Below are positions 8,853 through 18,436 of a stretch of 37,919 bases of DNA, in pieces. A model generated the notes under the pieces. That model ran no database searches, had not been told where the DNA came from, and worked only from the letters and a program-made list of their open reading frames with translations. A program made the position numbers and the translations under genes. This DNA comes from Halanaerobium saccharolyticum (GTDB lineage: Bacteria > Bacillota > Halanaerobiia > Halanaerobiales > Halanaerobiaceae): assembly GCF_003259895.1 (NCBI RefSeq), contig NZ_QLME01000029.1:1-37919 (forward strand), written 5' to 3'. Position 1 is the first letter of the stretch; each line of letters opens with the position of its first letter.

Positions 8853-10625
8853 ATGGAAAAAAACAGCTCAGATAACTTTGTTAGTGATATTCATGATGAA
8901 GATTACAAAACCAAATATTTTGAACCATTAATTGATCATAATTCATTGATTTATGATATTAATCGAGAAAAAGAGTCATTAAACGGCAGCTGGAATTTTC
9001 AGATAGACCAGTATGATACTTTTTTAAGAGCCAGCTGGTACAAAAACAAAAAAGAAGATCAGGGTGGAAGAGAATATCCTCAGGATCATGATTTTAATAA
9101 CTGGGAAGAAATAAAAGTCCCGGCCTGCTGGAACACTCAATCAGATAAGTATCTCTATTATGAGGGACCTGCAGTCTACAGCAGAGATTTTAAATATATA
9201 AATCACGGCGAAAAGAGGGTTTTTTTAAAACTTGGTGCTGCCAATTATGACAGCTACATATTTTTAAATAAAAAGTTTTTAGGACATCATCAGGGTGGAT
9301 CAACTCCTTTTATGCTGGAGGTAACTGAAGAACTGGAAAAAGAAAATAGCCTGCAGATAGTTGTGGATAATACCAGACGCAGAGAAGCGGTACCAACTAC
9401 AAATACCGACTGGTTTAATTATGGTGGTCTTTATCGAGATGTTGAACTACTTAGACTTCCAGACAGCTATATTAAAGATTTTTCCCTCTCCCTGGCAGAG
9501 GATTCTTTGACTGAGCTAGATTTTGGAGTTGAAGTAGCTGGTTTGATTTCAGCTGGTGAAGCAGAACTTAAAATACCAGAATTAAATATTGAACAAACGA
9601 TTACTGTAAAAAATGGCAGCGGAAAAATTATTTTTGCGGCCCAGCCAGAACTCTGGAGTCCTGATAATCCTAAATTATATAAGGTGATTGTAAGTTTTGG
9701 CAGAGACAAAATTGAAGAAGAAATTGGCCTCAGACAGATTTCTGTTCAGGGGCGAGATATTTACCTAAACGGAGAAAAAATTTATCTTAAGGGAATTTCA
9801 ACCCACGAAGAGAGTGTAAGCAGCGGCAAAGCTGTAACTGAAGCAGAAATCATAGAAAATATCAAATTGGCCAAAGAAATGAACTGCAATTATATCCGCC
9901 TGGCTCATTATCCTCACAGTTATCAGGTGGCAAAAATAGCGGATCAAATGGGGGTTATGCTCTGGGAGGAAATACCTGTTTATTGGGCCATAGATTTCGC
10001 TAATCCAATGACCTGTCAGGATGCCGAAAATCAACTGCTGGAGTTAATAAAAAGAGATCATAATCGGGCCAGTGTAATTATCTGGTCAGTGGGGAATGAG
10101 AATCAGGATACAGATCAAAGACTTAAATTTATGAGTGATCTGGTTAAAAAGGCCAGGGAAGTTGATCCAACGAGATTGATCTCTGCAGCCTGTCTGGTAG
10201 ATGAAGAAAATAATAGAATTGCTGACCGACTGACAGAATATCTGGATATAATTGGTCAGAACGAATATTATGGCTGGTATGAACCTGATTTTTCAAAACT
10301 TAGTGACTGTATGGAAAATTCTAAGCCAGATAAACCAGTAATTATAACTGAATTTGGAGCCGGGGCCTTGAGTGGAGAACGGGGAACAAAAGATGATCTA
10401 TTTACCGAAGATTATCAGCTTCAGGTTTATCAAAAACAGACAGAAGTACTGGATGATATTGAATATATCAAAGGATTAAGCCCCTGGATTTTATTTGATT
10501 TCCGCTGCCCCAGAAGAACAAATAAATATCAAAAGGGATATAACCGCAAAGGATTACTTTCTGCTGATAAGAGCCATAAAAAACTTGCTTTTTATGAGAT
10601 GCAGAGGTATTATTCTAAAAAATAA
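8853..10625 (+). CDS. GH2 beta-glucuronidase-like glycosidase
   Basis: 590 residues, close to E. coli UidA (603), with no signal peptide. The N-terminal jelly-roll sugar-binding domain (LNGSWNFQID, VPACWNTQ, NYDSYIFLNKKFLGHHQGGSTPF) leads through an Ig-like domain to a TIM barrel. The catalytic acid/base is E416 in WSVGNEN and the nucleophile is E500 in VIITEFGAG. The motif N564-R-K566 in GYNRKGL matches the NxK motif that binds the glucuronate carboxylate in true beta-glucuronidases. That favours glucuronidase over galactosidase. The start has GAGGGAG upstream. Together with the DUF2264 gene and the transporter it suggests cytoplasmic trimming of glucuronosyl oligosaccharides. Exact specificity is inferred. 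Confidence 0.88.
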   Translation: MEKNSSDNFVSDIHDEDYKTKYFEPLIDHNSLIYDINREKESLNGSWNFQIDQYDTFLRASWYKNKKEDQGGREYPQDHDFNNWEEIKVPACWNTQSDKYLYYEGPAVYSRDFKYINHGEKRVFLKLGAANYDSYIFLNKKFLGHHQGGSTPFMLEVTEELEKENSLQIVVDNTRRREAVPTTNTDWFNYGGLYRDVELLRLPDSYIKDFSLSLAEDSLTELDFGVEVAGLISAGEAELKIPELNIEQTITVKNGSGKIIFAAQPELWSPDNPKLYKVIVSFGRDKIEEEIGLRQISVQGRDIYLNGEKIYLKGISTHEESVSSGKAVTEAEIIENIKLAKEMNCNYIRLAHYPHSYQVAKIADQMGVMLWEEIPVYWAIDFANPMTCQDAENQLLELIKRDHNRASVIIWSVGNENQDTDQRLKFMSDLVKKAREVDPTRLISAACLVDEENNRIADRLTEYLDIIGQNEYYGWYEPDFSKLSDCMENSKPDKPVIITEFGAGALSGERGTKDDLFTEDYQLQVYQKQTEVLDDIEYIKGLSPWILFDFRCPRRTNKYQKGYNRKGLLSADKSHKKLAFYEMQRYYSKK

Positions 10626-10653
10626 TTATTTTGAGTGTTGAAGAAATGAAATT

Positions 10654-10690
10654 AACTCCTGTCAATGATTATTCGGATGGCAGGAGTTTT
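10654..10690 (+). terminator. Terminator-like hairpin after the GH2 gene
   Basis: AACTCCTG (10654) pairs with CAGGAGTT (10681), followed by TTT. It could reduce, rather than stop, transcription into the oxidoreductase gene 25 bases downstream. Confidence 0.6.
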
Positions 10691-10715
10691 ACAAATAACC
10701 TGGGAGGGATTTTAG

Positions 10716-11942
10716 ATGTCAGAAGTAGGGTTTGCCGTTGTTGGTGTACGTAATTTTGCCGATAGTTATCTTCATAATATTGAAGAATTGGAAGCTGAAG
10801 GAAAAATTAAACTGACTGCCGTTGTAGTAAAGGATCAGGTAAAAAATGCTGAAAAAGTGAGAGAATTGAGACATAAAGGAATAGAAATTTATAGTTCTTA
10901 TGAAAATTTATTAAAAGAAGCAAAGACTTCAGTTGATGTAATTGGTCTTCCGGTATCTATTCCAACTCATGCAGAAATAGCGATTAAAGGGATGAAAGCA
11001 GGTTTTGATATTTTATTAGAAAAGCCACCGGCACCAACAGTTCAGCAATTAGATGCAATGATCAAAACCGAAAAAGAAACCGGTAGATTTACTTCTATTG
11101 GTTTTCAATTTATCCATTCAAATACAATTAGAAAGATCAAACAGTTTATTTTAGAAGGTAAATTGGGTGAAATCAAAGAAATAGCCGCCAAAGGATTCTG
11201 GCCTCGATTCAAATCATATTATGATCGGAATAACTGGGCCGGAACAAGTGTTGAAATGGGAAAGTTGGTTCTGGATGGACCGATGCATAATGCTTTTGCC
11301 CATTATTTAAATAACATGATTTACCTGGCAGGTCAGGATATGCAGAGTTCAGCGCAGTTGAAAAGAGTCAGAGCTGAATTATACAGAGCCCACAGCTATA
11401 TTGAGTCTGATGATAATTCCTGTCTGGAAGCTGAAACTACTACCGGAACTAAGATTTATTTTTATGTAACTCATGTTCCAGAGAAAATGCGACATCCCTA
11501 TATGGAAATTGTGGGGACAGAGGGTAAAATAGAATGGCATATGGAAGCAGAAGAAACAAAAATTGAATTAAATAATGGCAAAGTCATAGAGCTGGATAAT
11601 GAAGGTCTGGATCCCCATAAAGAAGTTTTCAGGATTGCAGCAGATAAGCATCTTGGTTTAATTGAAAACTTATACTGCACTTCGAAAAATACAAGAAGTT
11701 TTGTAGTTGCAATTAATGGCGCCTATGATTCTGCTCAAAAGATTAGAACAATCCCGCAGGAGCTGGTAGAAGAATTCACTAATGAGGATGGAGAATATCA
11801 GACTGTTCTACCTGGTATTGATCAACTAATAGATCAGGCCTTTGCAGAAAGAAAATTATTATCGGATCTTGATCTTGAGTGGGCAGTTAAAACAAATTGG
11901 GTTAATGTAGAAAATTATACGGAATTTAATCCTTTTAAATAG
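10716..11942 (+). CDS. Gfo/Idh/MocA family NAD(P)-dependent oxidoreductase
   Basis: 408 residues. The N-terminal Rossmann domain starts with VGFAVVGVRNFADSYL, and the family EKP motif appears as DILLEKPPAPTVQQLDAM. The C-terminal alpha/beta substrate domain has GKLGEIKEIAAKGFWPRF, LDGPMHNAFAHYLNNMIYL (with the usual catalytic-region His) and VGTEGKIEW. Members oxidise or reduce sugars, inositols or sugar acids, and some catalyse redox-assisted glycoside cleavage or epimerisation. In this locus it most likely handles a uronic acid or keto-sugar released from the imported oligosaccharide. The substrate cannot be read from sequence. Ribosome binding site TGGGAGGG. Confidence 0.87.
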   Translation: MSEVGFAVVGVRNFADSYLHNIEELEAEGKIKLTAVVVKDQVKNAEKVRELRHKGIEIYSSYENLLKEAKTSVDVIGLPVSIPTHAEIAIKGMKAGFDILLEKPPAPTVQQLDAMIKTEKETGRFTSIGFQFIHSNTIRKIKQFILEGKLGEIKEIAAKGFWPRFKSYYDRNNWAGTSVEMGKLVLDGPMHNAFAHYLNNMIYLAGQDMQSSAQLKRVRAELYRAHSYIESDDNSCLEAETTTGTKIYFYVTHVPEKMRHPYMEIVGTEGKIEWHMEAEETKIELNNGKVIELDNEGLDPHKEVFRIAADKHLGLIENLYCTSKNTRSFVVAINGAYDSAQKIRTIPQELVEEFTNEDGEYQTVLPGIDQLIDQAFAERKLLSDLDLEWAVKTNWVNVENYTEFNPFK

Positions 11943-11956
11943 AAAATTTAATTAAA

Positions 11957-12397
11957 TTAAAAATCAATATCAAAATTTTTAGAGGCATAAATAGAAATCA
12001 GACCTCCAATAAATGGTACAGCAATTAAAACAAAATCTATAGCTCTGGTTGGAATTGGTAAAAAAAGCTGATAAATAATAACAATAATAGGGATAACTAA
12101 TATTTCCCAGCCTGTAATGAAGAGGAATCTTTTGATAAGATTTCTCTTTTCTGCTCCCTTTTCATAATAATAAAAAGTATAAATAAAAAATCCCATCCAG
12201 GCAATTCCAAGAATTAAAAACAGAGGAATACCAGTAAATACTCTAATGAACTGAGAAACACCTCCTCCTTCGTTATAACCTGCCTGCAGCATTGTTGTTT
12301 TGACAAGAGTAAATAACTGCATTAAAAAGAAGAAACTCAAAATATTTGTCATTATAGTTAAAACAAAGGAAATGATTTTTCGATAAGCTAATTTCAT
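11957..12397 (-). CDS. Small integral membrane protein of unknown function
   Basis: 146 residues with four strong hydrophobic segments, at about 8-32, 52-75, 88-110 and 118-138. Positively charged loops (YYYEKGAEKRNLIKR) follow the second segment. The start has TGAGGA upstream on the minus strand. The gene converges with the oxidoreductase gene (14 bases between stops) and lies downstream of the cellobiose phosphorylase gene, from which it is separated by a terminator. I do not recognise a family. Confidence 0.65.
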   Translation of the reverse strand: MKLAYRKIISFVLTIMTNILSFFFLMQLFTLVKTTMLQAGYNEGGGVSQFIRVFTGIPLFLILGIAWMGFFIYTFYYYEKGAEKRNLIKRFLFITGWEILVIPIIVIIYQLFLPIPTRAIDFVLIAVPFIGGLISIYASKNFDIDF

Positions 12398-12489
12398 AAA
12401 AATTCCTCATTTCTTTTAAAGTATATTATAATAATAAACTCTACCTTAAAATAATGCAAGAAATATACTAATCTTTCACAAAATATAAA

Positions 12490-12526
12490 GGACAGGACTC
12501 AAAGTTTTAAAGTCCTGTCCGCTTTT
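12490..12526 (-). terminator. Terminator after the cellobiose phosphorylase gene
   Basis: GGACAGGACT (12490-12499) pairs with AGTCCTGTCC (12511-12520), a ten-base perfect stem. The minus strand reads into an AT-rich TTTATATTTT tract and the plus strand into GCTTTTTT, so it could work in both directions. Confidence 0.75.
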
Positions 12527-12541
12527 TTGATTAATTAAATT

Positions 12542-14968
12542 TTATCCCATTATAACTTCTACTTTAACTGGACCTTTATCAAAGTCTTTCAATATTTGAC
12601 CTTCAATTTTTTCGCCTTCAACAAATATTTCCTTAACTCCTTTGCTAACATGCTCCGGATTTTTTACTTCAATCTCAAATTTAGAGCCTCTAAACTTTCT
12701 CTGTACTTTAAAACCATTCCAATCTTCAGGAATACAGGGATCAATTTTTAAACCCTCAAATTCAGGTCTGATTCCAAGTATCCACTGGGTAATAGCTACA
12801 AAGTTCCAGGCAGCTGTCCCGGTTAACCAGGAGTTTTTAGCTTCCCCAAAACTGGCCGCATCCTGACCGGCAATCATTTGAGAATAAACATAAGGTTCAG
12901 TTCGATGCAGATCACTAATTTTTTCCCTGTAAGCAGGAGCAATTTTACTGTAATATTCAAAAGCGCGGTCTCCATTACCAATAATTGTTTCGGCAATCAT
13001 AACCCAGGGATTATTGTGGCAGAAGATAGCACCATTTTCTTTATAGCCGGGGGGATAGGAACTAACTTCTCCCAGATTAATTTGATATTCTTTAATTGTA
13101 GGATCCAGGATCATTAATCCGTGTTCAGAATTCAATCTTTGGTTAACTGAATTTAAAGTTTTTTCAGCAAATCCATCTTCAAGGCCCAGACCTCCCATAA
13201 TACAAAATCCCTGAGGTTCAATAAAGATTTCTGCATATTGATTACCTTTTGCTCCAACTTTATCACCATAATAGTCGTAAGCTCTTAAGAACCATTCTTC
13301 ATCGCGACCGGCTTTATTAACAGCTTTTTTCATTTTTTCTAACTCTGTTCTGGCTTTTTTAGCTAATCCATTTTCACCTACCTTTTCAGCTAGATGTACA
13401 AAATCAGGACCGGCAGTTAAAAACATACCTGCAATCATTACTGATTCAGCTGAGCTATCATCTTTATTACTTACTGTCTGGAATGATTCTCCTGGTTTTT
13501 CAGAAAAGGCGCTTAAATTTAAGCAGTCATTCCAGTCAGCATGACCAATTAGAGGTAAGTCATGGGGACCTAAATTATTAACCACATGCATAAATGAAGC
13601 TTCCAGGTGATCAAAGATCGTAGCTTTTTTGTCGCTATTAAAAGGAACTTCTGCTTCCAGTATAGAATAATCTCCAGTTTCTTTAATATAAGCAGCAACA
13701 GCAAAAATTAACCAGAGAGGGTCATCATTAAAGCCGCTGCCTATTTTGTCATTTCCTTTTTTGGTTAACGGTTGATACTGATGAAAAGCACTGCCATCTT
13801 CAAACTGAGTTACTGCCAGATCTTTGATTCGCTGTTTAACTCGTTCGGGGATTAAATGAGCTGACCCCAGTAAGTCCTGATTGGAATCTCTAAATCCTAT
13901 ACCACGGCTGATACCTGATTCAAAATAAGAGGCAGAACGAGCTAAATTATAGGTAACCATATTCTGATACTGATTCCAGGTATTAACCATTCTTTCTAAT
14001 TTGGGATCCGAATGTTCAAGTGAAAAAGAAGAAAGCAGTTTTTCCCAGTGTTGATTTAACTGATCAAAGGCTTTTTCAACTTTGGCTGTACTGTTATATT
14101 TTTCCATAAGTTTTTCTGCTTTGTCCTTATTAATAACTCCCGGGCTTTCCCATTTTTCTTCATCTTTGTTTTCTATATATCCCAGCTGGAAAATCAATTC
14201 TTTTTCTTCTCCAGCTTCCAGTTCAACTTCTAGAAAGTGAGAAGCGATTGGAGACCAGCCGTGAGCAATAGAATCATTTGATTTTCCAGCTTCTAAAACC
14301 TGTGGTTCAGCAAAGCTGTTATATAAACCTAAAAAACTTTCCCGGTCTGTATCGAACCCACTAATTTTTTGATTAACTGTAAAGAAAGTATAGTGATTTC
14401 TTCTTTCTCTGTACTCTGTTTTATGATAAATTGTTGAGCCATCTACTTCAACTTCTCCTGTATTAAAATTACGCTGGAAATTTGTCATGTCATCTTCGGC
14501 ATCATAGAGGCAGAATTCTAAAAATGAAAAGAGTTTAAGTTTTCTTTTCTTTTGACTCAGATTTTTAATTTTAATCTGATGCAGCTCCGTGTTATCTCCC
14601 TGAGGTACAAAGAATTTCATTTCAATTTTTAAATCATTTTTTTCTGACTTAATTACAGTATATCCCATTCCATGTCTGCATTCATAACTATCCAGTTCAG
14701 ACTTTTGAGGAGCCCAGCCTGGAGAAAAGTAGCTACCATTTTCATAGATATAATAATAGCGACCTCCAGCATCTGTGGGTACATTATTATAGCGGTAACG
14801 GGTTAGACGGCGCTTGCTGGCATCTTTATAAAAACTGTAACCTCCAGCAGTATTAGAAATTAAACCAAAAAACTCTTCCGATCCTAAGTAGTTAATCCAG
14901 GGATAAGGTGTGTCAGGTCTTTCAATTACATATTCCTTATTTTTGTCATCAAAATAACCATATTTCAC
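12542..14968 (-). CDS. Cellobiose phosphorylase (GH94)
   Basis: 808 residues, the usual size for cellobiose phosphorylase, which converts cellobiose and phosphate to glucose-1-phosphate and glucose in the cytoplasm. The N-terminal domain begins [20 protein letters not shown] and contains [14 protein letters not shown]. The catalytic (alpha/alpha)6 barrel carries [15 protein letters not shown] and [10 protein letters not shown], where the DWND Asp pair (D478, D481) includes the general acid. [10 protein letters not shown] and [17 protein letters not shown] are also typical. No signal peptide is present. Close relatives act on cellodextrins or laminaribiose, but the motifs fit cellobiose best. 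Phosphorolysis saves ATP, useful to a fermenter. The gene is monocistronic and divergent from the epimerase gene. Confidence 0.92.
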   Translation of the reverse strand: MKYGYFDDKNKEYVIERPDTPYPWINYLGSEEFFGLISNTAGGYSFYKDASKRRLTRYRYNNVPTDAGGRYYYIYENGSYFSPGWAPQKSELDSYECRHGMGYTVIKSEKNDLKIEMKFFVPQGDNTELHQIKIKNLSQKKRKLKLFSFLEFCLYDAEDDMTNFQRNFNTGEVEVDGSTIYHKTEYRERRNHYTFFTVNQKISGFDTDRESFLGLYNSFAEPQVLEAGKSNDSIAHGWSPIASHFLEVELEAGEEKELIFQLGYIENKDEEKWESPGVINKDKAEKLMEKYNSTAKVEKAFDQLNQHWEKLLSSFSLEHSDPKLERMVNTWNQYQNMVTYNLARSASYFESGISRGIGFRDSNQDLLGSAHLIPERVKQRIKDLAVTQFEDGSAFHQYQPLTKKGNDKIGSGFNDDPLWLIFAVAAYIKETGDYSILEAEVPFNSDKKATIFDHLEASFMHVVNNLGPHDLPLIGHADWNDCLNLSAFSEKPGESFQTVSNKDDSSAESVMIAGMFLTAGPDFVHLAEKVGENGLAKKARTELEKMKKAVNKAGRDEEWFLRAYDYYGDKVGAKGNQYAEIFIEPQGFCIMGGLGLEDGFAEKTLNSVNQRLNSEHGLMILDPTIKEYQINLGEVSSYPPGYKENGAIFCHNNPWVMIAETIIGNGDRAFEYYSKIAPAYREKISDLHRTEPYVYSQMIAGQDAASFGEAKNSWLTGTAAWNFVAITQWILGIRPEFEGLKIDPCIPEDWNGFKVQRKFRGSKFEIEVKNPEHVSKGVKEIFVEGEKIEGQILKDFDKGPVKVEVIMG

Positions 14969-15277
14969 AATAAAACTCCTCTCTAAAATTATAATTAATT
15001 TCTTTAAATCATTGATCTTTAAAGCTAAAGTGAAAATAATAAGATAATCCGAAATCGTTTTAGCATATTTAATATATTCTTGTTAAAATAAAAAAATCCT
15101 TCTTTTTTTAAGAAATAAAATAAGTTTCAGGCAAAAAAATAAAAAAATTAAGATAAATAACTGTTACTTTCTTTTAAAATCAGCTTATCTATTATATAAT
15201 CTTAATAAATCGAATAAGTTTATTAAATTTTTTAATACTAATTTTGTAAATAGAAAAAAGCTCAGGAGGTATGATTT
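14969..15277. other. 309-bp AT-rich divergent intergenic region
   Basis: This should carry the promoters for both the phosphorylase (minus) and the epimerase-heme genes (plus). On the plus strand TATAAT at 15195-15200 is the best -10 candidate, with a weak -35. On the minus strand only loose matches are visible. I see no clear palindromic operator, riboswitch or RNA gene. A strong CAGGAGGT site (15263-15270) serves the epimerase start. Confidence 0.4.
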
Positions 15278-16150
15278 ATGATTTCTAAGCTTGAAAATAA
15301 TGAGATTAAAATTAAAGTGGATACTCAGGGAGCTCAGCTGCAGAAATTAATTTTAAAAGAGGATCAGAAAAATTATTTGTGGCATGGAGATTCTAAATAC
15401 TGGGGTAGAAGGGCACCTGTATTATTTCCGATTGTTGGCCGCTTAAAAAATGACAAATATTTATATAATGGACAGGAATATCAAATGACTCAGCATGGTT
15501 TTGCCAGAGATAATGAGTTTGAATTAGTAGATCAGGATAAGAATTTTTTGACTTATGCTCTGGAGGAAAATAGGGAAACATTAAAAAAGTATCCTTTTAG
15601 ATTTAGACTGGAGATTAAATATACAATTAAAGAAAATTCTCTTGCTGTAACTTATCGGGTTATTAATCAGGATCAAAAAGACATGTATTTTTCTATAGGA
15701 GCTCATCCGGCTTTTTATTGGCCGCTTGCTGAAAATGAAAGCAAAGCTGATTATTATTTAGAGTTTGAAAAAGAAGAAAATGCAGATAAATATTTACTGG
15801 ATTCAGGTTTACTAAATAATGAAAAAGTTAAGGTACTCAGTAATTCTAAAATATTAGAGCTGCAGCCGGATATTTTTAAAGATGATGCCCTGGTTTTTAA
15901 AGATCTAAAATCAGAAAAAATAACTTTAAAGAGCAGAAAATCAAATAGAGAAGTTCAGGTTGAATTTAATAACTTTCCCTATTTAGGAATCTGGTCTCAA
16001 TCGGCCGCGGCCCCTTTTATCTGTATTGAACCCTGGCAGGGAATTGCTGATTCCGTTAACAGCAGTGGTAAGCTAGAAGAAAAAGAAGGAATAAAGCGAT
16101 TAAAAGCAGGAGGAATATTTAAATGCACCCATACAATCACTATCGATTAG
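15278..16150 (+). CDS. Aldose 1-epimerase family protein (LacX/YeaD-like)
   Basis: 290 residues, beginning ISKLENNEIKIKVDTQGAQL. The family features are YLWHGDSKYWGRRAPVLFPIVGRL, QHGFARD and FSIGAHPAFYWPL (catalytic His region), and FICIEPWQGIAD (Glu region). It interconverts anomers of hexoses or related sugars in the cytoplasm, which would feed sugar released by the divergent phosphorylase. Only nine bases separate its stop from the first radical SAM gene, so it is probably co-transcribed with the heme genes. That pairing has no obvious metabolic logic. The start at ATG 15278 is preferred over the out-of-frame ATG at 15271. Confidence 0.88.
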   Translation: MISKLENNEIKIKVDTQGAQLQKLILKEDQKNYLWHGDSKYWGRRAPVLFPIVGRLKNDKYLYNGQEYQMTQHGFARDNEFELVDQDKNFLTYALEENRETLKKYPFRFRLEIKYTIKENSLAVTYRVINQDQKDMYFSIGAHPAFYWPLAENESKADYYLEFEKEENADKYLLDSGLLNNEKVKVLSNSKILELQPDIFKDDALVFKDLKSEKITLKSRKSNREVQVEFNNFPYLGIWSQSAAAPFICIEPWQGIADSVNSSGKLEEKEGIKRLKAGGIFKCTHTITID

Positions 16151-16159
16151 AGGTAAAAT

Positions 16160-17338
16160 ATGTTTAATATAACTAAAATGCTAACAGAATTTAATACTTA
16201 TGGAGATCAGCTGCGCTATGATAAAGACTGCAGTCAGTCATCAATTGGAACCCGACCTGGACTGGGACCAGTTGTTGCCTGGAATATTAATTCTCAGTGT
16301 AATTTAAACTGCAAACACTGTTATTCAAATTCTACAGCAGCTAAAAAAGTCGAAACTTTAAATACAAAAGAGGCTTTTGCTTTAATTGATCAGCTGGCTG
16401 ATTTTAAAGTCCCGGTTTTACTTTTGTCGGGAGGAGAACCACTGCTGCGCCCGGACTTATTTAAATTGATAAAAAAGGCTAAAAGCAGAGACTTAAGGGT
16501 AGTTTTATCTACAAATGGAACTCTGCTGACGGAAAAAATGGTTCAGGAATTAAAATCTCTGGGAGTTAGTTATATTGGAATCAGCCTTGATGGAATGAAA
16601 ACAGTTAATGATCAATTTCGCGGTAAAAAAGGAGCCTTTAATGCTGCTTTAGAGGGTATTCAAAACTGTCAAAAATATGATCAAAAGGTAGGACTTCGTT
16701 TTACTATTAATCAGGAAAACTATCAGCAAGTTGATGAGCTTTTTCAGCTGATTGAAAAGGAGAATATTCCCCGGATTTGTTTCTATCATCTGGTTTATTC
16801 AGGTCGAGGAGAAAATATTAAGGAAGCTGAATTAAGTGATCAGGATAAAAAGATGACAATTGATAAAATTATAAACTGGACTCAGTATTTTATCGATCAG
16901 GGAGAGCCCAGAGAAATATTAACAGTTGATAATCACGCTGATGGAGCTTATCTTTATTTAAAAACTAAAAAAAATGAGCCGGAGCAAGCTGAATATATTT
17001 ACAGCCAGCTTTTAAAAAGTGGGGGTAACCGCAGCGGCAGTGCAATTGCGAATATTGATCATCAGGGAGACGTTTTTGCAGATCAATTCAGCCGTTTTAT
17101 AAGACTGGGTAATATCAGAGAAAATAGCTTTTCTGAGATCTGGCAGGATCAGAATAATGAGTTTCTAAATAAAATGAGAAACAGAAAAAAACATCTTAAG
17201 GGGCGCTGTGCTGCCTGCCGATTTTTAGAAATCTGTAATGGTAATTTGAGAGCCCGTGCCTATGCAGCTGGTGATTTATGGGGCGCAGATCCCGGATGTT
17301 ATTTAAGCGATCAGGAAATTGGGGGGGTTTATAGATGA
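16160..17338 (+). CDS. ahbC: Radical SAM/SPASM protein NirJ1-type, probable Fe-coproporphyrin synthase (AhbC)
   Basis: 392 residues. The radical SAM cluster is C47-x3-C51-x2-C54 in NSQCNLNCKHC, followed by LSGGEPLLRPD and SLDGM. The C-terminal SPASM-like region has C350, C353, C359 and C380 for an auxiliary iron-sulfur cluster. The start ITKMLTEFNTYGDQLRY with GPVVAWNIN is typical of the Firmicute NirJ1 group, related to heme d1 NirJ and AhbC. AhbC removes the acetate chains of didecarboxysiroheme to give Fe-coproporphyrin III. The presence of NirJ2 and both AhbA- and AhbB-like genes nearby supports heme b rather than d1, since no cytochrome cd1 genes are seen. It overlaps the next gene by ATGA. 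Confidence 0.85.
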   Translation: MFNITKMLTEFNTYGDQLRYDKDCSQSSIGTRPGLGPVVAWNINSQCNLNCKHCYSNSTAAKKVETLNTKEAFALIDQLADFKVPVLLLSGGEPLLRPDLFKLIKKAKSRDLRVVLSTNGTLLTEKMVQELKSLGVSYIGISLDGMKTVNDQFRGKKGAFNAALEGIQNCQKYDQKVGLRFTINQENYQQVDELFQLIEKENIPRICFYHLVYSGRGENIKEAELSDQDKKMTIDKIINWTQYFIDQGEPREILTVDNHADGAYLYLKTKKNEPEQAEYIYSQLLKSGGNRSGSAIANIDHQGDVFADQFSRFIRLGNIRENSFSEIWQDQNNEFLNKMRNRKKHLKGRCAACRFLEICNGNLRARAYAAGDLWGADPGCYLSDQEIGGVYR

Positions 17339-18327
17339 ATATCATATCCTGGAATTCTACAAATAAATGTCATTTAAGCTGTCCTCACTGCTATCGCGAT
17401 GCAGGAAGTGATATGGGAAAAGAATTAAATACTGCTGAAGCTAAAAGAATGCTGGATCAGATTAAAGCAGCTAATTTTCACTTAATGGTTTTTTCTGGTG
17501 GTGAACCACTCTTAAGGAATGACATTTTTGAGTTAATGGCTTATGCCTCAGAAATTGGACTCAGACCAGTGCTGGGAACAGGTGGTGGATTAATTGATGC
17601 CGAAATCGCTGTTAAATTAAAAGAGGCCGGTGTTCTGGCTGCTGGTATCAGTTTAGATAGCGTCATTCCGGAAAAACACGATCAATTCCGGGGAGAAGAA
17701 GGACTTTTTACTAAGGTGGAAAATGCTTTTGTAGAACTTAAAAAAGTGGGAATTCCTTTTCAGACTCACATGACTGTTATGGATTGGAATCTGGATGAGT
17801 TAGAATCTGTAATAGATTATTCAGCTCAAATTGGGGCTAAAGCAGCTCATATTTTCTTTATGGTCCCTACAGGAAGAGCAGCGTATATAGAAGAGAGTGC
17901 AATTTCTAAAAAAGAATATCAGCAGGCTATAGAGAGAATTATGAAAAAATCAGAAGAGGTAGAGATTGAAGTTAAGCCGGTCTGTGCGCCTCAATTTATT
18001 GCTACAGCTGATCAGCTGGATATTCAGTCCCGATTCAGAAATGGCTGTCTGGCAGGTGTAAGTTACTGTATTGTTAATCCTGTTGGAGATGTTCAGCCCT
18101 GTGCCTACCTTGATCTTAAAGTAGGAAATGTTAAAGAAGAAAGTTTTAAATCTATCTGGGAAAACAATAAAACTTTAACTGAGATGAGAACTCTAGACTG
18201 GGAAGGAAAATGCGGCAGCTGTAAATATGGCAGCAGCTGTAGAGGCTGTAGAGCCAGAGCCTATTATTACAGTGGTGACTACATGCAGGCTGATCCCTTT
18301 TGTTCTATAAAAAACACTGGTCTGTAG
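17335..18327 (+). CDS. ahbD: Radical SAM/SPASM protein NirJ2-type, probable heme synthase (AhbD)
   Basis: 330 residues starting NIISWNSTNKCHLSCPHCYR, with the cluster cysteines C12, C16 and C19, then MVFSGGEPLLRNDIFELM and GISLDS. The C-terminal cysteines C293, C296, C302, C305 and C323 (GKCGSCKYGSSCRGCRARAY) fit a SPASM auxiliary cluster. This is the NirJ2 pattern, the group to which AhbD belongs. AhbD oxidatively decarboxylates two propionates of Fe-coproporphyrin III to vinyls, giving protoheme without oxygen. Its ATG overlaps the NirJ1 stop, so translation is coupled. The alternative is a role in a heme d1-like cofactor. Confidence 0.85.
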   Translation: MNIISWNSTNKCHLSCPHCYRDAGSDMGKELNTAEAKRMLDQIKAANFHLMVFSGGEPLLRNDIFELMAYASEIGLRPVLGTGGGLIDAEIAVKLKEAGVLAAGISLDSVIPEKHDQFRGEEGLFTKVENAFVELKKVGIPFQTHMTVMDWNLDELESVIDYSAQIGAKAAHIFFMVPTGRAAYIEESAISKKEYQQAIERIMKKSEEVEIEVKPVCAPQFIATADQLDIQSRFRNGCLAGVSYCIVNPVGDVQPCAYLDLKVGNVKEESFKSIWENNKTLTEMRTLDWEGKCGSCKYGSSCRGCRARAYYYSGDYMQADPFCSIKNTGL

Positions 18328-18367
18328 TTCTGTGACACATATCATATAAACTCCTTTTTAAAGATGC

Positions 18368-18396
18368 TATAATTACTTGAGCAGAATAATCAAGTA
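18368..18396 (+). promoter_or_regulatory. Possible promoter with operator-like inverted repeat
   Basis: TATAAT at 18368-18373 is followed at once by the inverted repeat TACTTGA (18374-18380), nine bases, TCAAGTA (18390-18396). The repeat would cover the transcription start of the gene at 18437. The -35 is poor. This suggests separate, repressible control of the unknown gene inside the heme cluster. Confidence 0.45.
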
Positions 18397-18436
18397 TATT
18401 AATAAAATAAGTATATTAAAAAAAGGAGTTTTGATA

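Noticed and set aside
12642-13117. Two plus-strand frames opposite the cellobiose phosphorylase gene
   Set aside because: They are antisense shadows of conserved GH94 sequence and have no start signals.
18377-18436. Longer N-terminus for the unknown heme-cluster protein from TTG 18377
   Set aside because: It would cover the probable promoter and inverted repeat, and has no ribosome binding site; ATG 18437 has AAGGAGTT at good distance.
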